Numbered from the stretch's first letter, positions 1 through 13,300 are shown. The stretch is 64,000 nucleotides of DNA from Phalacrocorax aristotelis (GCF_949628215.1 NC_134297.1:4526001-4590000); one strand, 5' to 3'. A program made the numbers and translations. The notes: a model not told the origin generated them from the letters alone.

Positions 1-3000
1 AAGTCCTAGTGTAAGGAAGTGTTCCAGTTCCAATGATACCATGACTGTTCTTGCAGAAAACTGTTGCAGTGCAAAAGTAAATGCAGATAAATATTTTAGT
101 TTTCCATTTAAACTCACAAAACTACTCCAGAGTTTAAACAGGAGAGACATGCAAATTTTGGAGATGGAAAAATCAGAGTTTTGATCTAGCAGGGGTTACT
201 CTGTTGCTGTAGGCATGGCAGGCTTCTCATGCAGAAGCTGCCACTTCCAACTGTGTGCAAAGAAAGGACAAGTTGTTAAACATCCCATTGAACTGTAGGA
301 AAAGGGAAGTTTTGGGAAGATATGGCTTGAGTTTTTCCAAGTCTATAAGTGGAGTCATCTCCCTGACTGACCTGACAGAGCTTCTGTTGCCAGATATTGT
401 GCATCTGAGTGACCTTGCTGGTCTTTTGAATGAGTTGTATATATTACCTGTATTTAGAAATAACAGGCGTTAATTGTTTTCTTACAGTGTACTCTCAGGG
501 CTAGCTCCTACTCTGTATCCACCAACCAGGATGACACTGTACTGCCCCTTAAATGCATGGGAAAGCTATTATGGAAAGGACTGCCAGAGAATCTGGGCAC
601 ACGTTAATGTTATTCATTCAGGGAAGGGATTTTTAGTTTTTCAGATTATTTTTCTTTCTTCTTTGCTTAATTCATAAGTCCTCTTCTGAGGACACTAGAA
701 AACCCAGAATGTTTGAGTGGGAGAAAGGCAGAGATTGTTGATCAACATGAAGCATTGGTAACTATTTGCTGCTCTAATGAATCTATCATTAGATGGATCA
801 TTAAAGTACAGGAGTAGTGACTAAACAAGGATCTAGCAACACACAGGCTTTCATGGAAGCAATTGAACGGTGATGTTATGATTTGTACAGAAATAGTGCT
901 TGATCATGGTTGGTATTTTTGACTTTGTGGGTCAGGTGTTTGAGCTGTCTCTCCTGTTACATAGCTTCTTTTTTTTTCCTGAAAGCATCAGACAGGTGGT
1001 CAGCATCCTCTCTCCAAAATAAAAATGTGCTGAGAATGTTGGAGTGCAAATAAGTGTTGCTTATGAATCAGTGAAGTACTTGGAATTAAAGGGATAGTCC
1101 CCGTGTATGTGTACCCTGTCCTAAGTGGAAGGATTCTCATGGCACAGCCTGAGGGGATTATTTTCAGTTTTGCATATGAAGGGGGTGGGAGGAAGCTCCC
1201 CTGTCTTACTGAAGTGAATTCCACCAGTTTTCAGTAAAGCTGAGGGTGAAGAAGAACTAATACTGGCATGGCTATGGCGACAAAAATCAGACTGGTAAAA
1301 AGGCCAGTTCTTCCTTGCCAAAGAAACTGATTACGAAATGCTGCTATTGCCAAGAGCAATGTAGTATGAGTCTCTTGTTGATTAATTAGATAACATATGT
1401 GGGGATTTTGAGGGTTTGCAATGTCTGCTGTGCAATTTATTACTAAAGAAAGCATACAGAACTTTAAACTTTGACCCTTCTTATTTCTGCAATTAAATGA
1501 GACTCTTAAGTAGTTAATAAAATATTTGACAGGAGGTAAAGCTCAATAATACATGAAGCAAAATGTCTTTTAGACAGCCTCCAAAGGGTTCTTAATCCTT
1601 TCCCCCAAAGTTGCGCATATTCACTCTTGGTTAAAATTTACGAGTGGTGTTGTGGAATTTTGATTCCCCGATGCTATAGGAAGAAGACGAAGGTTCATTT
1701 TCTGTGCTAACAGGTAGCCAGCAATATTGTGTACAGGTGGCTTCTGAATGTGTGGTGGCATGATAGAAATCGTGGCAGCGGGTGGCTGAAGTACTCAGGT
1801 TCAGGTTTCTCCATATTGCAGAGGAGGAAGAAAAGGTATCAGCCCTTGAGAGGCAGAGGATGATGTACAGCAACTCATGTGACTCTTCAAATGTGGAATA
1901 TTGGTGTTTTGTCTAATCTGTAGATTTTTGTTTCTTGGACTTGAAAAAACTGGTTTACTTTTTCATTTAAGTGGGTGTTTGTAGACGGCATCCTGGTTGT
2001 GTGTATGTGCACCTGATGCATAGACACCAAGGTGACAGGAGCTTCAGAATCTTAGAGGATGAGCAGAGCAAAAAGGGCAGTACAACAAAGTAGAATATAG
2101 CAATTGAGTATTCAAAAAACACCCAACCAAACCCAGAAACATATTACTGAAATTTTGTTTCCTTTCCCTTGTTCCTGCTGTTATAAATCTTCCTTTTTTG
2201 ACATGTTTAATTATTTGTGTCCTAGATGGCAGGTTTTGATGTTCAAAGTGTTTGAAGGTCACTTTCAAACAAAACTGAGGCAATCCATGCAAGACTATTT
2301 TGATTTGCACTGACAAATATTTTCTAACCTGAAACTAATATTTTTAAAGGTTCAGGCTGTTGAACAATGAAAACTAAAGCTGTGTCAGGTTGATTTAGAT
2401 TTTTTTCCTGACTCTGCACTTGAAATTCACACAGCTGAATTCTAAACACTCCCTTAGAGTATTCAAGTTCTGATGTCGTGTTTGCACCTGAAAATACAGC
2501 TTCTTTCAGGTGCATTAAGTGAAACTCAGGGGATCTTGATGGAAAATCAGTCACATTGTTTCCCCTGATTTGGTTTTCACTGCCAGAATTCTGTAAGGCT
2601 TGTTCTGAGGCTGCTATTCCTCCCAGTGTTTGACCCTTGGTAGAGCTTCCTTAGTGTACTCAATGCTTGGGAATCTTCTATGTAGTATGTGTCTTTCTCC
2701 TGGTCTGAAATCTGTTCTGCATGTCTAATTGTCTTTATGTGGTGTCTTTGGTTCCTGGACCTAAGACTGTCCATCACCCACTGTCATTTTGGAAGCAGCA
2801 TTGCCCTCCAAGAACTCTTTTACCAGCTCTCACTCATGAATCTGAGCTAAAAAACAACCAGCCTCCCAGTTCTGGTGCCACCTGCTGCTACTGCCTTTTT
2901 AGATATTCCCCAATCCCTCTCCTTCTCTGTGAGCAGTCAATGGGGACAAAACCACCCCCAGTTGTGAAAGAAGGCTGAAAGCCCAAGTTTGCTTGCACCC
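1..3000. other. Upstream flank, no gene recognised
   Basis: I see no exon with credible splice signals, no RNA gene and no clear interspersed repeat here. Open frames are short, overlap on both strands and have no recognisable protein character. The stretch is moderately AT-rich, with a few short T runs (for example near 968). It lies 5' of the distal GRAMD1B promoter and is best read as intergenic or distal regulatory sequence. An unannotated 5' untranslated exon cannot be excluded by eye. Confidence 0.6.
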
Positions 3001-3170
3001 TCCCTCCGCGGGGTGGGCTGTCTGAGCAGGAAGGTGGGATAAGGGGAAAGCCTGGCCAATTGGCTTCGGCAGCAGGCTTTTATCCCTTCTTACCTTTTTT
3101 TCATCTGGTTGATTTGTAGCAGCAGCGTATTTGGTAATATAAACCCTGTCTCTTGGGATTAAGAGTGCAG
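3001..3170 (+). promoter_or_regulatory. GRAMD1B: Candidate distal promoter (CCAAT and TATA-like)
   Basis: A CCAAT box lies in the palindrome CCAATTGG at 3056-3063, after a short GC-rich patch at 3005-3020. An ATATAAA TATA-like element lies at 3137-3143. With normal spacing, transcription would start at about 3167-3175, some 650 nt before the ATG at 3825. The order and spacing suit a tissue-specific TATA promoter for the long isoform. This is motif-level evidence only; both motifs occur by chance, and a spliced leader from further upstream is possible. Confidence 0.35.
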
Positions 3171-3824
3171 TTATGCTTGCAACAGCTGCCTGCGTATGTC
3201 TTACCGGCTACAGAAAAAGAACATGCTGCTCCTCCTACTTTCTCCCGATTTTATCTAGTATTGTTGCTTCCCTCCCTCTCTTTGTTTCTCTTTCTGACCT
3301 CCTCACAGCTCCACGCCGCTCCACTCCATACTTTCTTCGTCTCTTGAGAAGACCACAGCTGAGTTTCCTAGCACAGCCTCAGGACACTTTATTTCCTGAA
3401 CCAACATTAGGCAAAGAGGACAGAAGGCAAAAGGGCGAGGGGGGGCTGGGTGAGAGGGGGAAGCCAAAAGTGAGCCAAGCTGTTGCTGGCAACCCTTGTC
3501 TCGTGCTAAACCTACTGCTTTGAGAGAGATCAGGCAGGGGAGGGACCTTGTTTTGTAGAGAGGAGAAATAGAAAAGAAACTTGAAACTGGCTTCCCTTGT
3601 GGCATGTCTGTCTCCTGAACATCCCCCTCCCCACCCTGCTGTTTGGTAAATGAAAGCACCTGAAGAACTTGAGGTTTCCTTCTTGAGAGGAGGGCAGTAC
3701 TGGACTGGGTGAGGGAGGAGAAAGGCAAGTTGTGGTTTTGTGGTGTGGTTTACACAGAGATCAGAGCTAGTGTGCCTGGGGGTGGGAGCAGAAAGAGAAA
3801 GTGCATCTGATGCCAGCTGCCAAT
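3171..3824 (+). other. GRAMD1B: Probable 5' leader of the distal first exon
   Basis: This stretch joins the candidate promoter to the start codon. It is pyrimidine-rich at 3225-3310, with an acceptor-like CTCACAG near 3301-3307, so part of the leader could be spliced. An in-frame TAG at 3768-3770 closes the exon A reading frame on the 5' side, so translation must start within the exon, downstream of that stop. Overlapping frames on the opposite strand (up to 178 codons, 3379-3915) are treated as shadows of GC-rich sequence. Confidence 0.4.
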
Positions 3825-4171
3825 ATGACAGAAACCCTGCAGCTCCCAGCACTGCAAGTCCCCGAGCAGCAGGTGGTGGAGAGTGGCCGTGCCTGGTCCA
3901 GTTCGTCCACCCCAACCCTGCGCAGGAAGCGCTTCAAGATGAGGCGGATGAAGAATGTGCAGGAGCAGAGCCTGGAGGCCAGCAGGTATCAGGACTCTCC
4001 TTCCTCCAGCAAGGAATACCTGCAGCTCCCATCCATTGAAATCACTCCCTCCAGTGATGAGGACACTCCGTGGTCCAACTGCTCCACACCCAGTGCCTCC
4101 CCGCGGCGCAAGCGCTTCCTCCTTCGGAAGTGGCTGCGTGTGAGAGAGAAGAAGGAATACAGTGAGAGCAG
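3825..4171 (+). CDS. GRAMD1B: GRAMD1B distal first coding exon (long-isoform N-terminus)
   Basis: The exon encodes 115 complete residues plus the first two bases of a codon, ending at a good donor, AGCAG|GTATGT (GT at 4172). I chose ATG 3825 (MTETLQLP) because it has A at -3. An in-frame ATG at 3810 (MPAANM) is possible but has a weaker context. A TAG at 3768 closes the frame upstream. The segment has no hydrophobic helix or signal peptide. It is Ser/Pro-rich with two basic clusters (RRKRF at residues 33-37 and 94-98), an acidic stretch between them (SSDED, 76-80) and a basic end (RKWLRVREKK, 101-110). It looks disordered, cytosolic and phosphorylatable. Known for the family: GRAMD1B is an ER-anchored protein that binds plasma-membrane lipid through its GRAM domain and carries cholesterol with its ASTER domain; neither domain is in this exon. 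The gene assignment rests on strand, order and splice phase matching the MKGFKLA exon. An independent upstream gene is the alternative, but no terminal exon or poly(A) context is seen between them. Confidence 0.75.
3837..4171 (+). repeat. Tandem ~180-nt duplication inside exon A
   Basis: Copy 1 runs from about 3837 to 4019 and copy 2 from about 4020 to 4171. Both begin with the identical 12 bases CTGCAGCTCCCA (LQLP). Both then have TGGTCCA...TCCAC (W-S-x-x-S-T-P) and a block coding RRKRF with a shared AAGCGCTTC core. Both end in AGCAG followed by GTAT. The offset is 59-62 codons, the small variation coming from indels. Similarity at nucleotide as well as protein level suggests true duplication rather than convergent low complexity. 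Confidence 0.75.
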
Positions 4172-4290
4172 GTATGTTTTTGGCTGCTTTCGCTTCCCTG
4201 CTTCTAAGAAGAGCTTGTCCACAGTAGTTGGGTAGGGTCTGTTTTTCCATTAGAAATCTTGGTGTGCTTCTCCCTGGGACTTTGTCCTCA

Positions 4291-4364
4291 CCTGCTGGCT
4301 GGAATGGGTAACATAGATGGTTGGACTTGCTGATGCCAGACCAAATGGCCCAATTCTTATGTGC
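4291..4364 (+). repeat. Probable decayed CR1 LINE 3' fragment
   Basis: The order of words matches the end of sauropsid CR1 elements as I know them: a 'tgctggctg...' block, 'atagatgg' and 'ttggactt', a region around 'ccagaccaaatggcccaa', then 'ttcttatg'. It is short and diverged, so subfamily and exact ends cannot be given. It lies just inside the intron, about 120 nt after the exon A donor. Confidence 0.45.
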
Positions 4365-7300
4365 AAGCAGTAGGCACGTTAGAAGCAGCAGTGTCAGGAT
4401 CTGTCCCTCTTCATGGTCCTTGGCATACCTTCTACAGGTAAAAAAGCCAGTGAAAAGAACTTGCTTCTGGGTGAGGGAGACTGTCCTGAAAGAATAGGTG
4501 ATGAGAACTTAACTTCATTAAGGTGTCCTCAAGAGACCCTAGAGAGAGGAGGTGACCCTCTGCTGGGATTGCCTGGGCAGGGAGTGGTGATGCCAAGCGC
4601 CAAACTTGTCAGTGTTTTTTGGTGATGTTCGTTCTTACTGCTGAGACATTATCTGAAACCCTTTGTTCAGTTGCTGACATTGGGAGGATGTGAGGACAAG
4701 AACAAAGTAGCCTTGTGGCTAGTAGGTGGGTCTGCTTGTCAAGATGTCTTGGGTTCAGTTCTTGGCTGCTTTCCAGACTTGAAAGTCAATCAGCCCTTTG
4801 GCTTCAAAGGGGACAAATAATTCATAAAGACCTCCAAGAGCTTGCCAACACAGGAAAATTAAGATGTCCAAGATGTTGTGTGGCCGTATCAAGAAAAAAC
4901 TGTACCTTTTGTAACCCTCTGCAGTTGCAATCAAAGTCTACAACATGCAGTATGGTTCACTCTGTAGAGGGGAATGATCTACCCTTCCTGAAGGCCTAAA
5001 ATATACAAGACACCTTAAAGGCTTCTCTGAGACATTAGCGTAGTATAAATCCTTATACTACCTTAGCGTGGGCCAATTTTGCTTTTGTTGCTTTGCAACT
5101 CCCGTGCAGCCTATGTGTGGGTTTATGCCTGAAAGTATGTACCGCGCTTCCATTAAAAGAAGAAACTTGTCTCCTACTGTTTCTGCACCCAACATACTAG
5201 GGTGACTCACTGCTGTGTTGCTTGAGTGTTTATAGGACAGAGCCTTTTCTTCTCCTAATATCCAGAGAGCTATGTGGTAACTCTCCTTGCATAAGGTCTC
5301 TTTAGCAAGGTCAGTCTGCCATTTTATTAAGTTTTGGGGAATTTTCATCAATAAATGCATGTCATCAAGGATTTGATAAAACCTCTTTTAAAAAGCTTAA
5401 CATTGAAAAACATATCTTGGTTGAGAAATATTATTTTTCCACTTTGGGTCGATGTAAGTAGTGATTCAGTTATAGCACAGAGAATGGGAAGGGTAATGCA
5501 TGGGGCATATGTTGAAACGTCAGAATCACGAAGTTCAGGTCTGAAGTTCAACAGAGGATGGCTTTTCAGCTGAAGGATTTAATTTGGACTTACTGATTGT
5601 CTTGGCCTGTCCTAAACATATTCACACACTTTTGGTGTGAATGCATAAAATTGAGTTCAGGCACATTTGATATGTCAGTGTCTATGCTGACAGCTTTCTG
5701 CTTATTCATCATTAAGACATCGCTGCCTTAACCCTGGCTGTTTTTAAAGCAGTGACTGCAAAAAAGCTAAAGTGGTTGATGGATTAGGTGGCATTAGCAT
5801 AGCAAAGCCAGCATGGTACCTCCTTTCTTCATATGTAGCAGGTTCCAAATCTGTCCCTTCTGCAATGGGAAACATGATGTTTTCAAATTGAACTTTCCCC
5901 TATCTAGTCCAAATTGGGGACAGGAAAACTGGTTTGCTGGTCACTTAGTGATGAGCATGTGGGACTGCAGAATGCAAAGATCATCACTGGGCTTTCAAAA
6001 CTGAGCAGGTGTGGAAACAACACAGAGAAAGCAGAATCTGTGGGAAGTTGGCATCGTGGGGTAAACATTAGTGTGTCCCGAGGCTATTGCATGTGAAACC
6101 CTGTTCTAAAATAGTAGGGTGGGAAGCTGGCTTTCTGTAAAGCAGATACTGCCTGCCTACCTTCCCCTACTTCAGACTTAGTTATCTAGAGCACTGGTTC
6201 CTTCTTGCTGCTGTTATGATGTTGCTGTTTGTAACAGATGCTAGTAATGACATTTACTGTACTATTCACTTAAGGGCACCAGGGACTATGGTACTGGAGT
6301 AAAGGCTGAAGCATTTCATCAGCAGTTTTATCACCAAGCCCTGTCTTGGGGTTGAGCTACAGTTACGATGCTGGAATTATCCAGCTGGTTAACTGTAACA
6401 ACACTAATGGGATTCCCAATGTGATTGGTGTGCCACACATGTGCTAGGAGCTCAGATACACTATTAAGTACTAAGGTTCCCAAATTCCACCTGGGAAAAT
6501 GGGCAGCCATCAGCATGTAGTTCCCACCAGAGAAATGAATGCAGTTTGCTTCCAGTCATTCCCTCTTTCTATAGTTAAATTGTCAAGCAGTTTGAATTTT
6601 GGAGTCTGGTAACCTTTACCCTGTTATGTGACCAGATGTCTGCCTGTTCATATGGTAGGGTTTTCCCAGGAAGGCTGGCAGTTGAGAGCAAACTGTGCAC
6701 CAGCTGATTTATTCCAGTGATGCGTGTGTTGCTCACATGCCCCTGAGCAAGAGCGATAGCTCTGTGACCATTAGCACACAGTAAGCATCCAAGTGAATAA
6801 ACAAATGCTTTTAGGACTCAAAATGCTGTCTGTAACTGCTCCAGGTCTCATGAAGGCTGGCTGCTTTTTTCATCCAGAAACTCCAGCCTACAAAATGTTC
6901 TAGACCATTGGTTATTTTTTAACAGCCTGGATAATATTAAGGTTTGTTTACCTGCTGGTTTTCTAAAAGATGTTAGGTGGCTGATAGCAAGAGCAGAACA
7001 GAGGCTGTTTCTTTTCATTAAACAGCAGAGGTGGCATGTAAGAGCCTTGCTTGCCTATGACGCAGTTTTGTTCCAGGTGAAAGAGCAGGAAGAAGGCATT
7101 TCTTGGGGGTAGGAGTTTTCCTGTAACTTATCCTTGTACAAAAGCATGACGATCCAAACCACAAGTTTCATGCTCTGGGGGGCCTATACAGATGATAAAT
7201 AGGATGAATTTTATAAGGGATGCAGACAGCTTCTTACCTATACTCCTCAACCATCATTTGCTACTCAGGTAATAATAGACGTTATTTACCTGTATACAGC

Positions 7301-10300
7301 TTTATAAAGTATGAAACCTGCACACAAGTGCACAAATCTTTTATTAAGGCATGATGATGTTTCTTTCCTCACAGGCTGGTAGGTGCAATCTGTCAGCATT
7401 TTGCTATGTGTGTAATGAACTTACACTCACGTCCCCATGTCAGTGAGGCATCCGCTTTAATTTATTATTTCTTCTTAAAGCCACCCTTGCTAATAGTATC
7501 TGGAGCTGCATGTGATTCTTGATGTTTAAGGCAAGACCTGCTGAGAAGGTAGAGCCCTTGGGCTTAAAGGACTGTTCTCCTTTTGGCCCAAGATCAGTGT
7601 TGCAATGAGATCCTGTACTTCCACACTTCCGTTGGTGGAAGCTGAGAGTCAATAGGCGGGCTCTGCACTATCATTGCTTGTCTTAAGCTCCTGTGTGAAT
7701 GCTCAACAAGACTACATACATAATGGTTGAGGTATGGTAAATCTTCCGTTCTCGAACAGTTTCCTGTGAGGGTATTCATGCTGGGCAAAGATTGTACTGG
7801 AGGGAAGAAATAAGCCAGAATGCCAAGGACGGTGAAAGGTTTGATTCATCTTTTACTTGTTGTTCTGTACTGATTTAGCTTCCAGGACCTTCTGCAAGAG
7901 CAGTTGTGTCCTGATACCTGCAGTCCCTTCCCAGAGCTCCCTTTCCCTTGAGCTCTCCAAGATCACCTCGTTTGTCTTCTGTTGTCTAAAAGACAAATTT
8001 GTTGGTCAGTCACAGCATCCAGGCTAGTTAATAATGCCGTGCAAAATGTTGGTGCTCCAAAGAATGTGAAACTCGTTGATTTTGTTGGATCAGTGGGGAG
8101 CACATTGTGCTGTAGCTCTTGACATTTCTGAGATGAATGTACTCAGTTTGGTCTTCTGCTGGAAACTGACACTGAAGTCCTAAATGTCAGGTTCAGCTAA
8201 AGGGAAAGACTTGCTTATGTCCTAAAATGCCTCTAACATAAGATGTTACAAATGGAGTATATTATTGGAAGCATTTTGTCTTGTCTTGCTTAAAAAGAGG
8301 GTATGTACTGAGGTTTCTTGAGCTGCTGGACACACAACCATAGAGGTTTTACAGATGAAATCTTTGTGGTTTATCTGATAGTAAGAATCAAATGACATGT
8401 TAGGACACTCTTTAGCACTGTTCAGCAATGTGCTCTGTGGCTGCTACTGTTTGTGTTCTGTGGGAGAAAGAGGGAAATTTTTTTCCTTTAAGCTCACTTT
8501 TCGAGTCTCTTGGCCACCCTAGTGGGGTACATCGGTTAAGTGAACTGCTGATTTGTTGAAACTTGTACTAGAAATACTGTTTACAAAAAAGTGTGTTAGA
8601 TATTTTGAATTTCCTTGTAAAAATAAATGGATCCTTAATTTCAAGTATTTTGTAATGCTTTTGCTTTCCTTAACAAAATTGGAATTAATTCTGAATGCTT
8701 TTGGGAATAAATTATTCACTCACTCTTTCCTTCTTCCACGTCTAGAAAAATATTGTTTTCTGGAGGAAAAATCTCTTGTGAAAGCCTGTGAGTGATGTGA
8801 TTTTTCTCCCCTAAGTAACTGCTAAATATGCAAAATAAAACTCCAAAAAGTACAAGAGTAAAGGCTATAGAACATCTCACATTATGGAAATGTAATCCAA
8901 GAAGACTACTTTCCTTAGATAATATTAGTGGCGGTATTTACTAACCTGGGAAAAAGTACTTGATGAAGAGAAAACCATTAAAGCCCTGTGCTGCTTGTGA
9001 TTAAAGAGAGGACTAGAAAGGCTTGGTGGACTAAGGTTTTGTTCTCCTCATGCCATAAAATTCCAAGAAGCTACAAAATGAGTAATGCTGTAAATTTTGC
9101 AGTTCTTGGTTCCTCTGGATTTCATGAATTTCCATGTTTCAGTTTAAGGTCAGAGGAGAGGAAGTGGGGCTTCTCCTTTATTAGAAATACAGCAGGCAGT
9201 GGTAGATGTGTGCATACTGGGATTGCCAGTGCATTTTCGCTTTTTTGACTACTGATGAAATTCTTGTTGAAATCTCATTTGTGTGAGAGACTGATAGCTC
9301 TGTAGGGATTTCATAATGGAAGAGGCAAACCAGTTGCATTTTTTTCATGTTCTGCTTGTAGCTGGAGTTTATGAGGTTTTTGGGAGGACAAATGTCAGAT
9401 GTAGTGTGTTGTGAAGTGTAGAGAGGTGCTGGCAGAAATGATTTTTACATATTCTAATACTGTCCCAAGTTTTTGGAAAGTGTCTCTCCTTGTTAATGTT
9501 TTAAACTCTATTTAAAATGTTGAATTCTGGAGACAATTGAAGCAATGTGAGTCTGTGAATATTCTATGAATAGAATTTGGGACTTGAATATATAATTGGA
9601 TATTTAGCTGGTAACCGTACTCTTTTGCATTATCCAAGTGAAAATGGGTAAGTTTTTATTTTTTCACACAGATCTCTGTAGTGAGCAGCCCATCTTCTCT
9701 GATTTTTGTAGCTTTGGGAAGTCCATAAGCACGAACTTCTGTTCATGTGGTATCTCTTTTAATCTGAAATGTGAGAGTACATGAATGATAGCTTAGTAGC
9801 AACTTGCCTACTAATGTAATCTCTTTCCTTTTTGAACCTAAGTTCAAATGAGACCTAATTTGTGCTTCCAGTGAAGTGTTTTTTTCTTTAAATTGATTCA
9901 TGCATATCTTCTGCAAAGTACTGATGTACTGTTTGCTGTGACTGTGGGTTTTTGTCATTTGTTTATGATAACGTGCATGACTGCTTGTGAATCTCACCAG
10001 CTCTTTTTCTTTCTTTGTCTGCATCTTACTGCCTTTGTGCAGTAGTAGTCTGTTGTTTTCCTTTTAAATATTTGCCTTTCAGTGTTTGTGTGGTTTAGGA
10101 TGACCAGTCACACAAGAGTATCAAAATTGCCTAATTTACAAACAGCCTGCATCTTAACTGCTGTTGATCTTATCTAGTCAGCAAATATTTAACATTGGAC
10201 CATCTGAATTTTGTCTTACGCAGCACTGTGCCCGTCAATGGTATTTAACAATTAATCATCATGTTCATTACCACAGTTGTTTTCCACTGGATTGTGTTTT

Positions 10301-13300
10301 GAAATTCAAGATGTCTGTTGTTCATTGTTGAATATAATGTTGATGAAAGGGCTTGCTTTGACAGCTGCAAAGGTTGATGTTGTTTTCATTGGTGAAATGA
10401 ATGCTGTGAGAGGAGAAAACTTGCCCATCCTGCCCCGTGTAACCCTTTCCAGCAAGGAGAGATGATGACTCTACTACAGATGCAGACTCTGGCTCTCCAC
10501 TCTGAACGTGACTGCAAAGGATATAATTAGTACTAATTATGACCATGGTCTATATGGTATCTGTGATTCTCCCTTATCTTTTTTTCACTATTACTAGTGG
10601 GTTTAGACTGTAAACATTGCTTTATACCCCTATCTGTGAAATTGAGTTAATAAAAAGATATGAAGGTTTGGAGTAGGAAGTGCCCCTTTAGCTGTCGGGA
10701 ATGCTGGCATATGTTACGCTGCAGGTAATGCATGCTCTTAAGGTCAGAAAAGGCATTTGAAATTTCACCTTTCAGCTCTGCCTTCCACTTGTTGCACTGA
10801 TTCGGTGCATGAGCTTGGGTACAAAGTTTCCTTTTGCCTTTGTGTATCCCCATTTCAACTCCAGTGAAATGTGCACAGAAAGAGGGTGCGTGCCACCTAT
10901 TTCTTTGAAGAAACTCCTTCAGAGTCAGCCCTTAGATGGGGCAGGGTTAGGTAAACAGAAGGGGTACAGTGACCCTTAGAAATGTGGTACCTGCCTCCCA
11001 TAGGGTTTGGTATCAGTTCGGCAGCTACAGTTTGCTGAATGTGAATCTTGTTTAACTTCTTTATTAAAGCCTGATGTTATCTTGCTGCCTTCAGTGTTAA
11101 GGATGTTTCCTCTGATAATTTTACACTTGTATGCTGGGGGTGGGAACTTGCAGCACCTGTGGGAAAGCTGTATCACTGAAGGTGCTTTGGCTCTTAATTC
11201 ACAGACTGAAAGCTTTGGGTCTATCAAAGGACAGCCCTTCTGGATGAGGGACACTTATCCCTTGGAACTTAGGACAGTGATTTTTCCAATTCATGTTCCT
11301 TATCCTTTTTTCTCCTTCCCCCCCCACCTGACAATTCCTTGACATTTGCAATGGCACAGTCATTTACGTATCCACGCAACCATAGTAACACGTTGCTTTT
11401 GATGACAGAAATTTAATTTGCCAAGGACAATGAGGTACTGTTAGGCAGCTGGGACTGGGAAGTCTGCTTCTGCTGTTTTGTGAGAAATAGGAGAGGGGCT
11501 ACATTCTGGGAATGATGAGCAGAGCAGGAGGATGAAATTGGAAAGATAAAATTGTTTTGTCTTCAACAAGCTCCTAAAGCCTCCTGTGGGAAAACACTTG
11601 GTGGGACCTTTTCTTCTGACACACCTGAGGCTCAAAGTTCAGTCTAGTTTTATTATCCTGTGTTTATGTTGCCAAGGGAAGATGGGCAAGAACACTTACC
11701 AGAAGAGGTTTCAAAGACTACTGGCACATCATGGGATTTACTGCCTAAAACATATCATTTTTATTGTGAAACTTTTAGACTTGGGAGTTTTGGCTAAAAA
11801 ATATGGATTTTGACAATATAAAAATACCAGTTACAAGGCATGATGTATTTAATTTCTTTGTCAGCTCGGAGGTAACAATAACTCACACCAGATATTGGTA
11901 CTGCTATACTTTTTCTGGTGGCAGTTCTTCAGACATCCTAATAATTTTGTGATATATTTAATGACAGGTAGAATTGAGTCTTTGCTTGCAGCTGTGAGGA
12001 TGAAAAAACCCCTTTAGTTGCTCAAATAGCCAAAAAGCTTTGTAAATTTATGCAGAAACCTTGATGCAAGTTCAATGTTGTTGATTATAACCTGCATACC
12101 TTTTAGTTCCCAAATCTGTGTTGATAAAAATATTAATGTATTGTAAGATTTCATCAATAGTAGCTTTTAGTTTCAAAAACTGTTGCCACACTTGCTGAAA
12201 GCAGTTCAATAATGTACGTATACCCGGTTGTCAATTGTCTATTATACTCCTTTTTGAAATGCTATATACTGAAACCTAAGCCTTATGAATACAAGGGTTA
12301 ATTAAGCAAAATGAATAGAAGAATATTAATCTGGGTTCAGACCTGAAAATTTTGCTAATACCTGTGGATAACAATAGCATTCTGAAGGGCACAGATTCTT
12401 ATGAATAATTCTTCAAACTCATTAACTAATTCTATCTTCCAGGATACAGCCATTTCTTTGCTAGACCTATTCATCCATTACTGTTGAAAAAATTTCTTCT
12501 GAATAAAAATCTGCCAAATTTATCTGCAAATGTAAAAGTATGGTGGGCTTATCACCCACATCTGGAGGGTATAGGAGTCCCAGACAGCTCCTAGTGTTCA
12601 AACATTGACCTGCGTGTCTGAACTTTGACATCTGGAGAAATATCTTCTAGTAGAAGACCTGCTTAACTTTAAAAGCTTATTCGTGCATGAAATTATAAGA
12701 TATCTTGGCTCTGCCTTATTCAGAGGCTGAAATCTCAAAATAAAATGAGATATTAAAATAAAAAGGTGAGTGATAAGAATAGTACAATATCTAGCTTGTA
12801 GCTCAGTTTCCCAAGACCATGTACCTGCAGACTGTTCATGTTTGCTTTTCGCAAGATTTGGAAAAGATTGTTCTTTTCTACATGCATGAGACAGTCGCAC
12901 ATTAAATATATGTGGGTGTTCATGGGTCATGAAGTCAAACAACTTAGACTTCTAACAAATTACAGATGGTAGAAAAGAAAGGTAACAGAACAAGCATTCT
13001 CATGAACGTAGTTCTGTAGAACAGTAGTGGCTGGGTTACTACAGTGTTACTACAGTGATGTGACGGAAAGATGAACAGGCAACTAAGCTGATATTAAGAA
13101 AATAAGAAATAGAACATTGAATACAAATTCAATTTTGAAGATGTTTGAGGATCTGTTTTCCTTTATACACCTCTGAAGATATGCTGTTATTGGAACAACA
13201 TAGAGCTGCTTCCACTGCAAAACTCTTACTTCAGTCTACAGAAGTCTTGCAAATAGTGCAAAATTGATTTTTTTTTATCTCCAGATTCAAAAAAAGTGGT

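Noticed and set aside
3379..3915. 178-codon minus-strand frame overlapping exon A, and the 166-codon frame at 3750-4250
   Set aside because: They are antisense shadows of the coding exon and its GC-rich leader, with no independent splice or promoter support.
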